From: Akanthomyces muscarius
Lineage: Eukaryota; Ascomycota; Sordariomycetes; Hypocreales; Cordycipitaceae
Assembly: GCF_028009165.1 (NCBI RefSeq)
Contig: NW_026611618.1
Coordinates: forward strand, 930,001 to 994,000
Direction of reading: 5' to 3'
Length of the DNA: 64,000 bases
Shown here one piece after another: positions 10,936-21,747 of the stretch. Position 1 is the first letter of the stretch, and each line of letters starts with the position of its first letter. Under the pieces are notes generated by a model, which was not told where the DNA came from, ran no database searches, and saw nothing but the letters and a program-made list of their open reading frames with translations. The translations under genes were made by a program, and so were the position numbers.

Positions 10936-11361
10936 AAAAGCTGTCGGTTTCGATTTGTATTTAGCTCACTAGCTCAGCATACGTTGATAAATGGCGTGGT
11001 ATAGAAGGCTGCTTAAACTAATGAAGAATGACTAACTTTACGCTCTCATGAACGGAAATATGTTGTTCTGATGCTCACGGTATTTTATTGGTACTATGTA
11101 AGCTTCTCTAGAGTGGGAGCGAGCCCAAATCCCAGCCAGCGCGTCAGACCTTGAAAAAAGACTGTACAAAAACACGAACCCCGTTTGCCAATACGCCTCG
11201 TAAAACAAATCAAGTGTCTTTGAGATTCCACACAACCTGGTCCTTAACCGACGCAGTCCAAAAAAAGCCTATTTATTTGTGTTGCTCTCCGTGTTGGTGC
11301 TAGCCATCTCGACGAGGCTTTTTGTCTTCTATGAATATCATTTTTCAATCGCTTTCGAAGC
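10936..11361. other. Convergent 3' flanks of reductase and SmE genes
   Basis: AT-rich intergenic DNA where the two convergent genes end. It contains the tail sequence after the reductase stop (10936-11030) and A/T runs near 11290-11345 on the SmE side. No coding frame with any support. Confidence 0.45.
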
Positions 11362-12128
11362 TCATTCCGACAAATTTTGAATCAGAGAGACGTTGTCACC
11401 CTTGAGGAGGATTTGTCCTGCAGCGCTCGCTTGTTAGCTTCATGCCTGGCCACACTGGCCTTGGTTCCACGCACCTAGTGGTCTCCTTGACTCCTTGTCG
11501 TTGGTCTTGGTAATCTGGCGGACCTCAACGGCGTCATCGAGAACGAGGTTCATGAACTCATCGAAACCCTGCGTGCCCGGTTAGTGCTGTCCACTACTGG
11601 TTGAGTCTGGTGGAGCTCACTCGAATCTTGCCCTCGATGCGGATGCCGAGCTGTTCGTACAGCCAAACGCTAACGGTAGAGTTCTATCATAGAGTCAGTA
11701 AAGCTCGTGCGAGTCTTCTCATCTGCCTTTGTGCGCCAGCTGTCTGCGATTCGCGATTCAACCCAAGTTGCTGTAGCCATCGCATGATCAGCGGCACTCT
11801 CTCTGCCGGGATGTGCCATCGCCTTGCCGTTGGTGGTTTTCTTTCATGCAGGGCCAAGCGTGACCCAAATAGCCGGTCGTCTCGTTCAGGGCCTGCCGCC
11901 GCCAGAATCACAATCGCATCGCTCGCATCGCTGGCGTCGGGGCATCGTCGCCCGTAGATTGGTTGGACTTACGGTCTGCAGAAGCTTGAAGATCATGTTA
12001 CTGCAAGGATAATGGTTAGCGTTTCATGCGTCAAAGTTGCTGCGAAAAGCAAATAGCATTGGCTGCGGGGTGGCTGCCTACATGGGAGGAAGCAAAACGC
12101 GGCGTCCGCCGCCACCACGACCGGTCAT
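11362..12128 (-). CDS. Small nuclear ribonucleoprotein SmE, five exons
   Basis: Sm-ring protein of the U1, U2, U4 and U5 snRNPs; it forms the heteroheptamer that binds the snRNA Sm site. Exons on the minus strand: 12128-12082, 12000-11973, 11683-11621, 11568-11475 and 11417-11362. They join to 288 nt, 95 residues. Residues match the SmE pattern: a short basic N-terminus, the Sm1 motif around VSVWLYEQLGIRIEGKIRG and FDEFMNLVLDDAVEV, and the Sm2 end GQILLKGDNVSLIQNL. All four introns are GT-AG (289 nt for intron 2, 52-90 nt for the others). Exon 2 has only 28 nt. Five exons for 95 residues is intron-dense but normal for this ancient gene. Confidence 0.93.
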
Positions 12129-12944
12129 TTTGGGCTGTTGTATATGACGTTTCGCAAAGAGACTGAAGCTGAGCAGTGCGCGACTCGGGAATCGCGGCGA
12201 ATAGGCGGTAGGCAGGGATTGGCGCGTCGGCTTGATGGGCACGAGATGGCTGCCGTTCAAAACTCAGGTCCGAATTGGCGATTTGGCCCACAGAGCTTCC
12301 ACGAAATTTTGGTGGAGATTTATTAATCCGGCCGCCGCCCGCAGCGTTGACGGGATGGCCAAACAGAAATGCAACTGTTAGTTCCAAAAAGAATAAAAAA
12401 AAGCCCAGCGGTTGATTAAGCTGTGATGCGGATGTGCTTATTTCATTGTTTATGTGTACATGCCATGTTTCCAACACCGGACGAGGCTTGACGACGTGCG
12501 AAGCACTACCACTAGAACGCCGCTTGACAAGCTCACACGGTTCGCTTTATGCTGAATCGTGGTGTCCGTCTTTGCCAGACCAAGCTGGACTGCCGTGGCC
12601 GATGTGATAATGCGCAAAAGAGTAAGACATCCTCAGCCCAAGAGCCCTCCTTTAGCAGTCCGGACATATAGTGCGGAGATATGCGGGCATATGCGGTTAT
12701 ATAGCGGGTTTAATAAAGTAGCACAAGGCGTAAGAGCAAAGAGCATTTACCACATTTTGTTTAATAATCAATAGCCAAGAAGGCACAAAGTAACGAGACC
12801 TTTATTGATGATCACATTTATCCATTACCAAGCCGCTAGAAATCTTGAAAAAGATAACTATATAAACCCATAGGCTGCAATGGCGAAACGCAAAGTGTAC
12901 TCCCTCACTTTTTGAACTATAAATTGTAAAGAAGACTCTAGAAA
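12129..12944. promoter_or_regulatory. Divergent promoter region of SmE and the NmrA-like gene
   Basis: Intergenic DNA between two genes transcribed outwards. A clear TATA box (tatataaa, about 12859-12866) stands 80 bp before the NmrA-like ATG. Around 12660-12720 there are several variants of the atatgcgg/atagcggg word, a short imperfect repeat of unknown meaning. No ORF with coding character. Confidence 0.5.
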
Positions 12945-14098
12945 ATGGCCTCGCTTCCATTAATTCTCGTTATTGGTGGGACTGGTGCCCAAGGCCGCCC
13001 GGTCGTTAAGTGTAAGTGGCTATTGCTCTCTTTCGTGCTGTTACCCTCTAACACAAACAAGCCCTTTCCCAGAGCAACAGATACAGAGTGAGGGTTCTGA
13101 GCCGGAATGCCGAATCTACTCGAGCGCAAGAATTGCTCGAGTTGCCAAATGTGGAAATCGTACAAGGCCATCAAGACAGCCAAGAAGATCTCCATGTTGC
13201 ATTTGCCGGCGTGTATGGTGCTTGGGTCAACATGGACGGGTTCACGCTTGGTGAAAAGAGTGAGGGTTTCTACGGTGTCAGAGCTTATGAAATAGCAAGG
13301 CATCACAATGTGAAGCACTACATTTGGGCAAATTCCGACTACGCTCTCCGCAAATCAAATTGGGACGAAGCTTATCACTGGGGCCACAATGACGCCAAGG
13401 GCCGAATTGGAGACTTGATACTCAGCCATGGTCAAGAAGGCATGAAGACGACACTTCTGACTACTGGACCATATATGGACATGCTGTTCGATGGCATGTT
13501 TGCCCCTAAGCAGCAGGAAGACGGGTCGTTCCATTGGATCAATCCTGCCGGTGCGTACATCTTCTTCATCTATCGCTGATGGATACAAGTCGCAACGCAA
13601 TACTAAACAAAGAGTTGGATAGCAGCCCATGGAAAAATCCCACTAATTGCGTTGGATGATGTTGGCGTCTACAGCGCTTGGATTTTCGATAATCCGACAG
13701 AGTCTGCCGGAATGGACCTTGAGGTTGCGACCGATCAGGTTAGCATGGACGATATTGTCGCAACGTTTACCAAAGTTACTGGTATCAAGGCGAAACACGT
13801 CTATCTTCCGTTTGATGAGTACGCTCCATTAGCTGAACCATATCCAAATGCATGGGCAAATTGGGCGGCAGGACCCGACGCTCCTCGTGATGCGAGCGTC
13901 ATGACTTGGCGCGCAAACTTCTCGGCCTGGTGGCGTTACTGGGGTGAAGGCAAGGGAGCGACACGAGATATGGCGTTACTGGACAAGATACATCCGGAGC
14001 GCATCAAAAGCTTGGAGGCTTGGATGGTAAAGGTTGGTTATGATGGCAAGGGCCGACCAATTTTGAAGGGACTGGAGGATTTACGACATGGAAATTAA
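12945..14098 (+). CDS. NmrA-like family NAD(P)-binding protein
   Basis: Atypical short-chain dehydrogenase fold of the NmrA/isoflavone-reductase group; members act as redox sensors or as small-molecule reductases. Exons 12945-13011, 13062-13550 and 13623-14098 join to 1032 nt, 343 residues. The nucleotide-binding motif GGTGAQGRPVV sits at residues 11-21, with a following RVRVLSRN strand-turn as usual for a Rossmann domain. Later blocks (DDVGVYSAWIF, the substrate-side helix) fit the family. Intron 1 is 50 nt. For intron 2 (donor GTGCGT) two acceptors three bases apart (13622 and 13625) both keep frame and differ by one Ala. A TATA box lies 80 bp upstream. The same-strand hydrolase 600 bp downstream may be functionally linked, but that is only proximity. 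Confidence 0.88.
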
Positions 14099-14697
14099 GA
14101 AGCGAGTCTATGGTTATTAGCTGTAGTTCGGCAGTAGTAATACCAACCCAGCCACGTTATATGCAGTTGCCTGTCGAAACATGCCAGGCCCTTCCTATCG
14201 CGCCAAGTACGTGCCGAGCTTGACCTCATTGAATCCCGCCAGTGTACGAATCCCGACCGCAACGCTGCCCCCGCGCCGCAACGAAGTCTCTCGGAATAGT
14301 CACCTATCAAGTCTCATGCTGGTGCGCCTCATATGGCAATATCTAGGCTCCTGGTACAATCGGAACTTAACCCGCTGAGATAATTCTTCCACGACTTAGC
14401 GATAGCCTGCATGTTTCGCAGCGCCTAGGGTTGCCTTCTACCACTTCTTACTCAATTGTCAGCAACATACAAGACAAATGCATGTAATCTGATGCTCATT
14501 ACAATTACTGCATTATTAATCCGCAATTATCTCAAGACAAATGGGGATCAGCGGAGTCGATGAAGTCGCACGAGGGGAAGACACGCAGGCGTCCCTCAGT
14601 ATTTAAAAGAAGAACGAAGCCCGAAGTTTTCAGACATCGCTACTCATAACTGCCTGACTTTCGACAATTAGCACAAGTACGACGAAATCAGTACAAA
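14099..14697. promoter_or_regulatory. Intergenic region with TATA-like box for the hydrolase gene
   Basis: 600 bp between two co-directional genes. A TATA-like word (tatttaaaa near 14602) lies about 95 bp before the hydrolase start, and an ACAA/CAA-rich leader follows it (14665-14697). No gene seen. Confidence 0.4.
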
Positions 14698-15642
14698 ATG
14701 GCAACACAACAGACGGCAAAGACGCTATATCTTCAAGCGCAGGGAGTTGGCTATGCGTATCGTCTCATTGGCAATGCCAGCGACTCATCTCCTCCTTTGC
14801 TCATGCTCAATCACGTTCGCGCCACCATCGATACGTGGGACCCAGAAGTCATCAACAATCTCACTGCTACTGGCCGACAAGTCATCACCTATGATTACGC
14901 TGGCATAGGCCACAGCGGCGGCCCTGTTGCACCCAGCATCAAGGTCTTTGCACTCAACCTGCTCGCCTTTCTCACCGCTCTTCTCCCGACCTTGGGTGCT
15001 CATCAAGTTGACGTTTTGGGGTTTTCGATGGGCGGTTACGTCGCCCAACAACTTACTCTCGACGCTCCGAATATCGTGCGGAAGCTCGTGCTCGCCGGCA
15101 CGGGTCCTAGCCTTGGTCCCGGGCTCCAACGCCCGATGAACGAGGTTCAGTCCACCGTCTTCAACCCAGAGCCCGGCCCTCCTACGATTGAAGCGTTTTT
15201 CCCCTCCTTCACTACCGGCAGCCAGGGTGCAGCGTGGTTTAACCGCAGCACCGGGTCGCGAAGTGCCATTGCAGGAAAGGACGGGGAGCCTGAAATTGCC
15301 CCATTCACGACTGGCGAAGGTCTTGTGAACCTGACCCAGGCGTACCTTACGTGGGATGCTGATCCTGTGCCTTATTCACTTCTTCAAACTATTCAAAAGG
15401 AAGTCTTGGTCACCAGCGGCAGCAATGACCTGATTGTTCCCACGCAAAACTCGTTTGTCCTGGCAAGACAGTTGCCGAATGCAAATCATGTCATGTTTCC
15501 GAGCAGTGGCCACGGGCACCTATTCCAGTATGCTGGCTACTTTAGCAAGCTAGTGACTGAGTTTTTGAGTGGCGAGTTGCCAACTGCTTCGTTTTCAGCC
15601 GGCAAAGCACCTGCGCTTGGCTCATATGGGTCAATTAACTGA
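14698..15642 (+). CDS. Alpha/beta hydrolase
   Basis: Serine hydrolase fold protein, 314 residues, no intron. The nucleophile elbow is GFSMGG with Ser110. The acid is most likely Asp244 in SGSNDLIVPT and the base His272 in SSGHGH. An oxyanion-side segment LNHVRATIDTWDP takes the place of the common HG motif. No signal peptide, so probably cytosolic. The closest general type is the bacterial-like haloperoxidase/hydrolase group that acts on esters or ring-cleavage products; the natural substrate cannot be read from sequence. It follows the NmrA-like gene in the same direction. Confidence 0.88.
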   Translation: MATQQTAKTLYLQAQGVGYAYRLIGNASDSSPPLLMLNHVRATIDTWDPEVINNLTATGRQVITYDYAGIGHSGGPVAPSIKVFALNLLAFLTALLPTLGAHQVDVLGFSMGGYVAQQLTLDAPNIVRKLVLAGTGPSLGPGLQRPMNEVQSTVFNPEPGPPTIEAFFPSFTTGSQGAAWFNRSTGSRSAIAGKDGEPEIAPFTTGEGLVNLTQAYLTWDADPVPYSLLQTIQKEVLVTSGSNDLIVPTQNSFVLARQLPNANHVMFPSSGHGHLFQYAGYFSKLVTEFLSGELPTASFSAGKAPALGSYGSIN

Positions 15643-18600
15643 GGTTATTCGTTTATTGGTTCTAGTTTTAGCATAGTGGACATGCGAGTTAGTTGGGTGA
15701 ATGGGATGATCTTTTTAAAAGATAATTTTATATAAGGGATTAATTTTTTAGAAAATCGGAAACTTTAAAGCTATCATATCTATCAAAACCCTCTCCTTTA
15801 CAGATTCCTAAAAAATCCTTAGGTTGGATTGATATTCTAGTAGCCGTACGTATTGTAGGATTCCGAGAAATTTGGCAACTTGCTGCCTTTTCGACCAGGT
15901 GCATCACGTGCGGACAGGGGAGCTGCGGTTGGTTGGCTGGCTGAGTCAAGCCTGTCGGTGCGCGACCGTTGAGGTATAATCTTGGCCTCATGATGTTTCA
16001 AGTACACAATTATACAGGACTGCCGCGTTATTTTGGCTGCATTATTGGTTTCGGGAAATTCGCCGAAACGATTCCTCGATTGTCGGTGAGCCCTAAAGAA
16101 CAAGGCTTTTCCAGCTGGAAATTTCTCCGACGCCACGAGCTAACGTTAACGTTAGACCCAGGCACGCAAAGGAGATGGAGCTTCCAATTCCCCTTCTAGA
16201 TCAGTCGCCGAGCCTCACATCCAGGCAGTGCAGCTTGGAGGGGGAAAAAAAACCTATTAAAAAAATCCCTTGCGATCATCTGCCACTCTCTAGCTGTTAT
16301 TACAGTGGATATCTCATACGAGTAATGGTGCGGCCCCCTTGTCAGCGACCGCGCCAGTTTATTGCCGTCGGCCAGGAACGTGGACCAAGAAAAAAAAGAA
16401 GAAGCTGCGGCAGGAATAAAAAAAGTGATCGGCCGAAGCTGCCCGTGGCAAGCCATGGCGACGGGTCCCACGCTGAGCCGCATTGCAATGACAAGATGGC
16501 GCGAAAGAAAGGACGAGGCCAGTTAAACTCGGTGCGCACGACAAGTTCATGCAAGGCACGGGCCAGGGTGTATACATTTTTGTCGCATGTCTTGAAGATG
16601 GATCGGGCCCCATCCTCTATCCACCGGAGAATCATGCGCACAGTCAGTTTTGTAGCTGATGTTTGATGTCCTTTATGGCGTTGAAATGTCACCATCCACG
16701 GCCTTGCAGTGCCGCCTTTCAGAGACCCAGGCCGGGCGGGCGCCCGCGGGGCCGACCAAGTAAGTGGCTACAGTTGCTTCGAGACCGTTGGAGGCAGTAT
16801 TAGGCGGCCGTGGCTGAAGTATCACCGACGTTGCCAATCGGCAAGCCGTTTGAATTTAAACGAAAGCCTCGTTCATCACCTTCTGCTGCCGGTCAAGTGC
16901 GGTGTACGTGGCAGCCGGCGACGCATGCGCGCCTTGCCTCTGGAGGTCAACGTGGCCGCGGCCGCGACGGCTGGCTTACACGCGCCTTTCCTCTGGAGGC
17001 TGCTCACTCGCAATGGCTGCATGCCGGACCGCATGCGCGCCTTACCTCTGGAGGCCAACATGCCCGCGAAAGCTGGTTTATGCGCGCCTTACCTCTGGAG
17101 GCTGCTCGTCCGCAACGGCTGCATGCGCGCCTTGCCTCTGGAGGTCAAGATGGCCGCGACAGCTGGCTTACGAATACACGCGCCTTGCCTCTGCAGGTCA
17201 TTAATCCGCAATGGCTGCATCCCGCACCGAGACTGAAGAAATATGGCAAAGGACATGTGATTGAAACCTGTTTTTGTTTCTTTTCATGTGCGCAAGTTGT
17301 TTCCTCTGCAAGTAAGATTTGCACGTTGACTGGCTTCAATGTATCAAGTTCGCAACATGTGGTGCTGGGAGTGAGTTTAGCAAGCTTGTACCAGTACTTG
17401 GCACCGCCAGTAGCGATTTGCAGGCATGAATTGCGTCTTTCCAGTTATATATATATAGAATGAGCTGATTTGTGTATTCTCAAACGTAAATAATGGGACA
17501 GGTTTAAATATGCGCACCAGCAGAGCACGCAACGGTGCGCGGATTCCACCGAGCGGGTATAGAGCCGCAGTGGAGCAATGTGGCCATGCCGTGTAAGGGC
17601 AGTGAAGGGAGAATTCTCTTTCCCATTGCCACTTTGGGAAATGAAGCAGTGGCTACGCCGTGGTATTACTCCGTGCTACTCCGGGCTTCATGTGTAAGTG
17701 TGAACATGGCGAGTGCCCGACTGGTATGGACCTGTGTCGTTGCGCTGCGATGAGCAATTATTTACAGTGTGGTTAAACTGGGCGCATTTTGGGCACTATA
17801 CTACCAATTGCTGAGTTGTGTGGAATGCACGGATTGTGTGAAAACGGTTGGCTGTCGGCACCTGACGGCTCGGAGCCAAATGTACAAGGCGCACGCAACT
17901 GTCAACCAGTCAGCCCAGGGATACCTCTTTCGTGCGGTGCCGAAGCCCAGCCTCTCTCTCGGCGCGATCGTACATAAGCTACGGCCGTACCAGGATTCCG
18001 AGAGCCCCGTTCAGCCACTTTTCTCTCGCCCTAAAGGTTTTTATTTAGTGCCACTGAACCAGCTACGAGACGTGACAAGCCACGGCGAATCGGTTGCATC
18101 CGAGGCCACACACACCACCCAGCTAGCCCGCGTGCGCCTTGCAGACGACGAGGAGCGATCCACCAACTACATGGCGACAATGGCAGCAACACGGCCAAAA
18201 AGTCCACGGCCCGATGTCGGGACGCCATTGTAGCACTTTTGTCAGCAACCAACTCTTGGGGGCTGTTTTGGCGCAAGGCGAGGCGCCTCATTATGATGAC
18301 CTATGAGTCAAAAGAATCATCGACGTCCCCCGTGGGGGATTAGTGGCTGCCGCAAAGGGCGCGGGGAGAAAAAGTACCTAGCCCACGCAGCCAGAGTTGC
18401 GACATGCATGAGACGGGAATATTTTTATTCACACCTTTTACAAAACACGGGCGGCAGGCGGGACGGAGAGCCACTCGGCCAGTCGATGGAGCTTGCTGGT
18501 GTCGGGTTGGCCATTTATGGATCACATGTGGACATTGGCATGACATTGCGCAGAAACCACATGTATGAACAACCACGCCGTGTTGCTGTCGACACGGTTG

Positions 18601-21600
18601 TGGACAGTTGGACAGCGCGAGTAAATCGCTTGGACGGACGGTACTAGGAGCGGTTTAAACGGCACGTCGGCCGGCCTGCAGATGGGTGCGACAAGAAACG
18701 AGACAAAACCGGGAATACGGTGGTATTGACGGCAGATCGCTGACAGGCTTGCGAATGAGCACCGAGGCTGGCAAGCCAGTAAGAAGGCGAGAGCAAGCAC
18801 CCAAAAGTGAGTAGATCTGGCTCTGTGCATGCGACGACCGTCGAACCTAGCAGCCATGCAGCACTGGACCATGTAACGGTGCCAGTAGTACAACCTGCGC
18901 AAGCCATCGTGATGAGAAAAGTGAAAAACCTAGAATCAAATGTAAATAGCCCTTGATGCCTAGTTGCGATGGAGACAGTAGAGCGGAGATGCTCGATCCA
19001 TTCATACGACCCTGGGCTATAAATCGATGAACAATTTTTCTTCTCGTTGCAGGACTGGGGTGGGCGTAGTAGAAAATCAGGTACTTGGACGTCATCCGCC
19101 TAGAAGAGCCTGGAAGGAGCGCTGAAGATATAGGCGACCAAGCCCCGGAAAGCTCGTAACCAGTACCTAGAGCGTGGTGCGTTACGGGGGGGCAACGGGC
19201 ATGCTACAGGGTGTGAGGAAAACCTTTCAGGGCGCCCTCCAGCAAAATTTTCCTTTGGTTACCCACCGCCGGGTCTGGATGGTAGCGTCACTGGGGCGAG
19301 CCAAACGAATCGGTCGGTGGTGCAGCGCAGCGTGCCCAAGGAAAAATTTCCTCGGCCCACTGCAAACCGCGAGGGGCGTGTGGCTACGAGACTGCTCAGT
19401 ATGAGTCGGAGCCGGGCGGTGAACTCCAAGTATGGTATATGCACGAGGTATCTGACTACTGCTGCTAGTGAAGCTCTGGCTAGTCGCAACTCTAGCCAAG
19501 TCGCAGCGAGTAATCAGCCTTTTGTTTGTTTTTTCGTGTTGTGTCTTTTTTTAGGTGGTGACATTGGCTAGCCGGCTTTCGCTCTCTCGCCCGTTGTCCG
19601 TGGCATTCGGCATGAAGAACTGTTTATTGCCTTTCATCTTGCCCCCCCCCCCGGCCTGATTGGTCCACAAGATGTGATCAGCCGTTGATGCATGTAAGAT
19701 GCTGGGTTAAAAAAGAAAGCAGTAAAGTCGCAGCAAAAGTCATCTCGCGTCCGCATCGTGGCGAGTCGGATCTCGAGTCTTGGCCGCTTTTTTTTTTTTC
19801 GTTGCTGCGCGGGCTCCGGAGGCAGAGACCCGCAGTTCCGGAGCATCGAGCAAGGTCAAGTGGGGCGACAGTCCGGCGAGAGCGTTTGACGACCCGGACA
19901 GGGAAACTAGGTGTAGGCATGTACTGGGCTAGGAGCGCGTGATTACTTGCACGATGAGAATAATCAGAGCTGATTTAGAATCGTTGCTTTCGAATTGAAC
20001 AAACAGCTGAGAGTCGCAATGGTAGTTAAAATCTTTGTAATGCACAAGATCGGCCTTGCATTGCTAAGCAAGCAAGCCGCAACGGCGGCCAGCCCATGAC
20101 GTGCTGCAGCGAATTGCGCACGCCGCTGGGATGACAAAGCCCCCGCCGACGTCGCTGTAGCAAAAAAAGCCACAGGTAGGTACAGATTCACGACATGCGC
20201 TGTGCGCCCTGCCGTCTTGAACGGTCAGATGACGCCTGTTTCATTTCCGAGCTACCTACGTCCGCGCGAATCGACTGTTGGAGGAATAGCGGCGACAGGG
20301 CGACAAGTCCAAGGGCGTATTGCGTGCGAATTCAGCCCCATGAAGAAGACAAGGAGACACGTTGAGCACGATCCCAAGGTATGTAACAAGAGTGATAATT
20401 ATGGCGAGATGTGAAATATAATCTGTGGTGAATACCTAACTATTGAGACGAAAATACGGTGTCTAAAACTATGGCCGCCGTCGCCATTCGCCTGTATGCT
20501 GAGTTGCATCAACAAGTGTCTGCTAACGTTAGTACGTGGTGGGACCGCTGCAGCGAAAAGTAACTTTTCGAGTGACTCTTGTTTGCTGGCAACTGGCAGC
20601 TGGCAGGCGTCGTTTGCGCCAGCCCAGGGCGCGCATGGCTCCACTGTCGACAAGTACAGTGGACTCGTTGCTCGCAACTGTGACTGACTGACTGACTGCT
20701 GGGGAGGCCTTGGGGGCGTGCGCTGGCTGGGTCCAGGGGTGCCGCTAGGCGGTACGTACTGTGCCTGGCTCCATCGTAGCCCATCAATGTACATGTTTTC
20801 TGGGTCCCTCATCGGCCGTCGACGGCTTCTGGCCCGCGAAACAAACGGAATCCAAGGTCGAGTCTTTTGCTCGGCCTTCGCTCTTCATGCCTCCCACCCA
20901 CCCGTATAATACTCCTCGATGCCCTCTTCCCCATCTTCTTTCCTGCCTATTCTCTTATCTTGCAAGAACCGTTACCCGTCTCTACCTACCCCAGACTACA
21001 CTATCTGCATCTCCCCAGCATCATATCTACTGCAGCCTGCATCATTCCTCTTGCACCACCACCTGCTACCTGCCTGACACCGCCTGCCCAGGTATAGCTT
21101 CATACGTCTGGATATCACCACACATCTTCGTCATACGCTCCTACGCTAAACCGATCCTTGACGTGCAGAGCACATCAAGCCCGAAAAATCAGCGACGCAC
21201 ACACGGCTACACGGCATCGCACCACACCCTGGCCGCTAGATCAAGCCCTGCAGCATCCTGCGCTATTCCCAGTTCCCAGCGCACATCAAGCTCGGCATTC
21301 GCCTTCCGTCCTCGACCTCCGCCAATCGACATTGTGTGGCGCCCTGCACTAAAACGCCCGATACTATATTTCTCCTCGGCAGCATTACAAAGCGTCACCT
21401 GTGCCGTCGTCATAAGTTTGAATGAGTGCATAGCTTGAAACCATTGGCTTACACTCTCGCGCCTCCGACGAACGGACACCACCACCTGCACACCACACCC
21501 GGCCTGCACCTTTCGCAGCCACAATTTCTCTGCCATAGCAAGGCTCGAGTCGTGCCCCTCCTGCTGTCATCCCAAGACGCCAAAGCAACTTCAAGGAGGG

Positions 21601-21747
21601 GTACGCTGGACTTTTATAAGCAGTCTTCCTAATCGTCTACCATCTAGCGACGCTGGTAATTGAAACAGCGACGACAACCGCCACATCATCACCACAACCC
21701 ACTTACACCACCACGCCGCTGCGCCCAAGCGCACCGACACCGACAAC
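15643..21747. other. 6-kb gene-poor interval
   Basis: No protein-coding gene could be supported on either strand; frames are short, overlap extensively and lack recognisable domains. Contents seen: the hydrolase 3' flank, a three-unit tandem repeat (16923-17217), a short (TA)n run near 17442-17457, an 11-base C run near 19641, four to five TGAC units at 20681-20698, and from about 20900 a long pyrimidine-rich leader that is probably the promoter/5' UTR region of the arrestin gene. Long non-coding transcripts are possible but nothing in the sequence proves one. Confidence 0.45.
16923..17217 (+). repeat. Three-unit tandem repeat with an internal half-repeat
   Basis: Units begin with gcatgcgcgcc at 16923, 17031 and 17121 and are 108, 90 and about 97 bp long. 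Each unit holds two versions of the core gcgcctt(g/a)cctctggagg, one followed by a (t/c)caa-atggccgcga-agctggctta-like half, the other by a ctgctc-tccgcaa-ggct half. The array is thus a dimeric repeat with six core copies. One forward frame stays open through it and gives a repeated peptide, but nothing else suggests coding. Confidence 0.7.

Noticed and set aside
17769..18233. 154-codon plus-strand frame
   Set aside because: No domain, signal peptide or homologous pattern, and overlapping frames of similar length on both strands; treated as chance.
19641..19651. C11 homopolymer
   Set aside because: Simple run, also a place where assembly length may be wrong; no feature attached.
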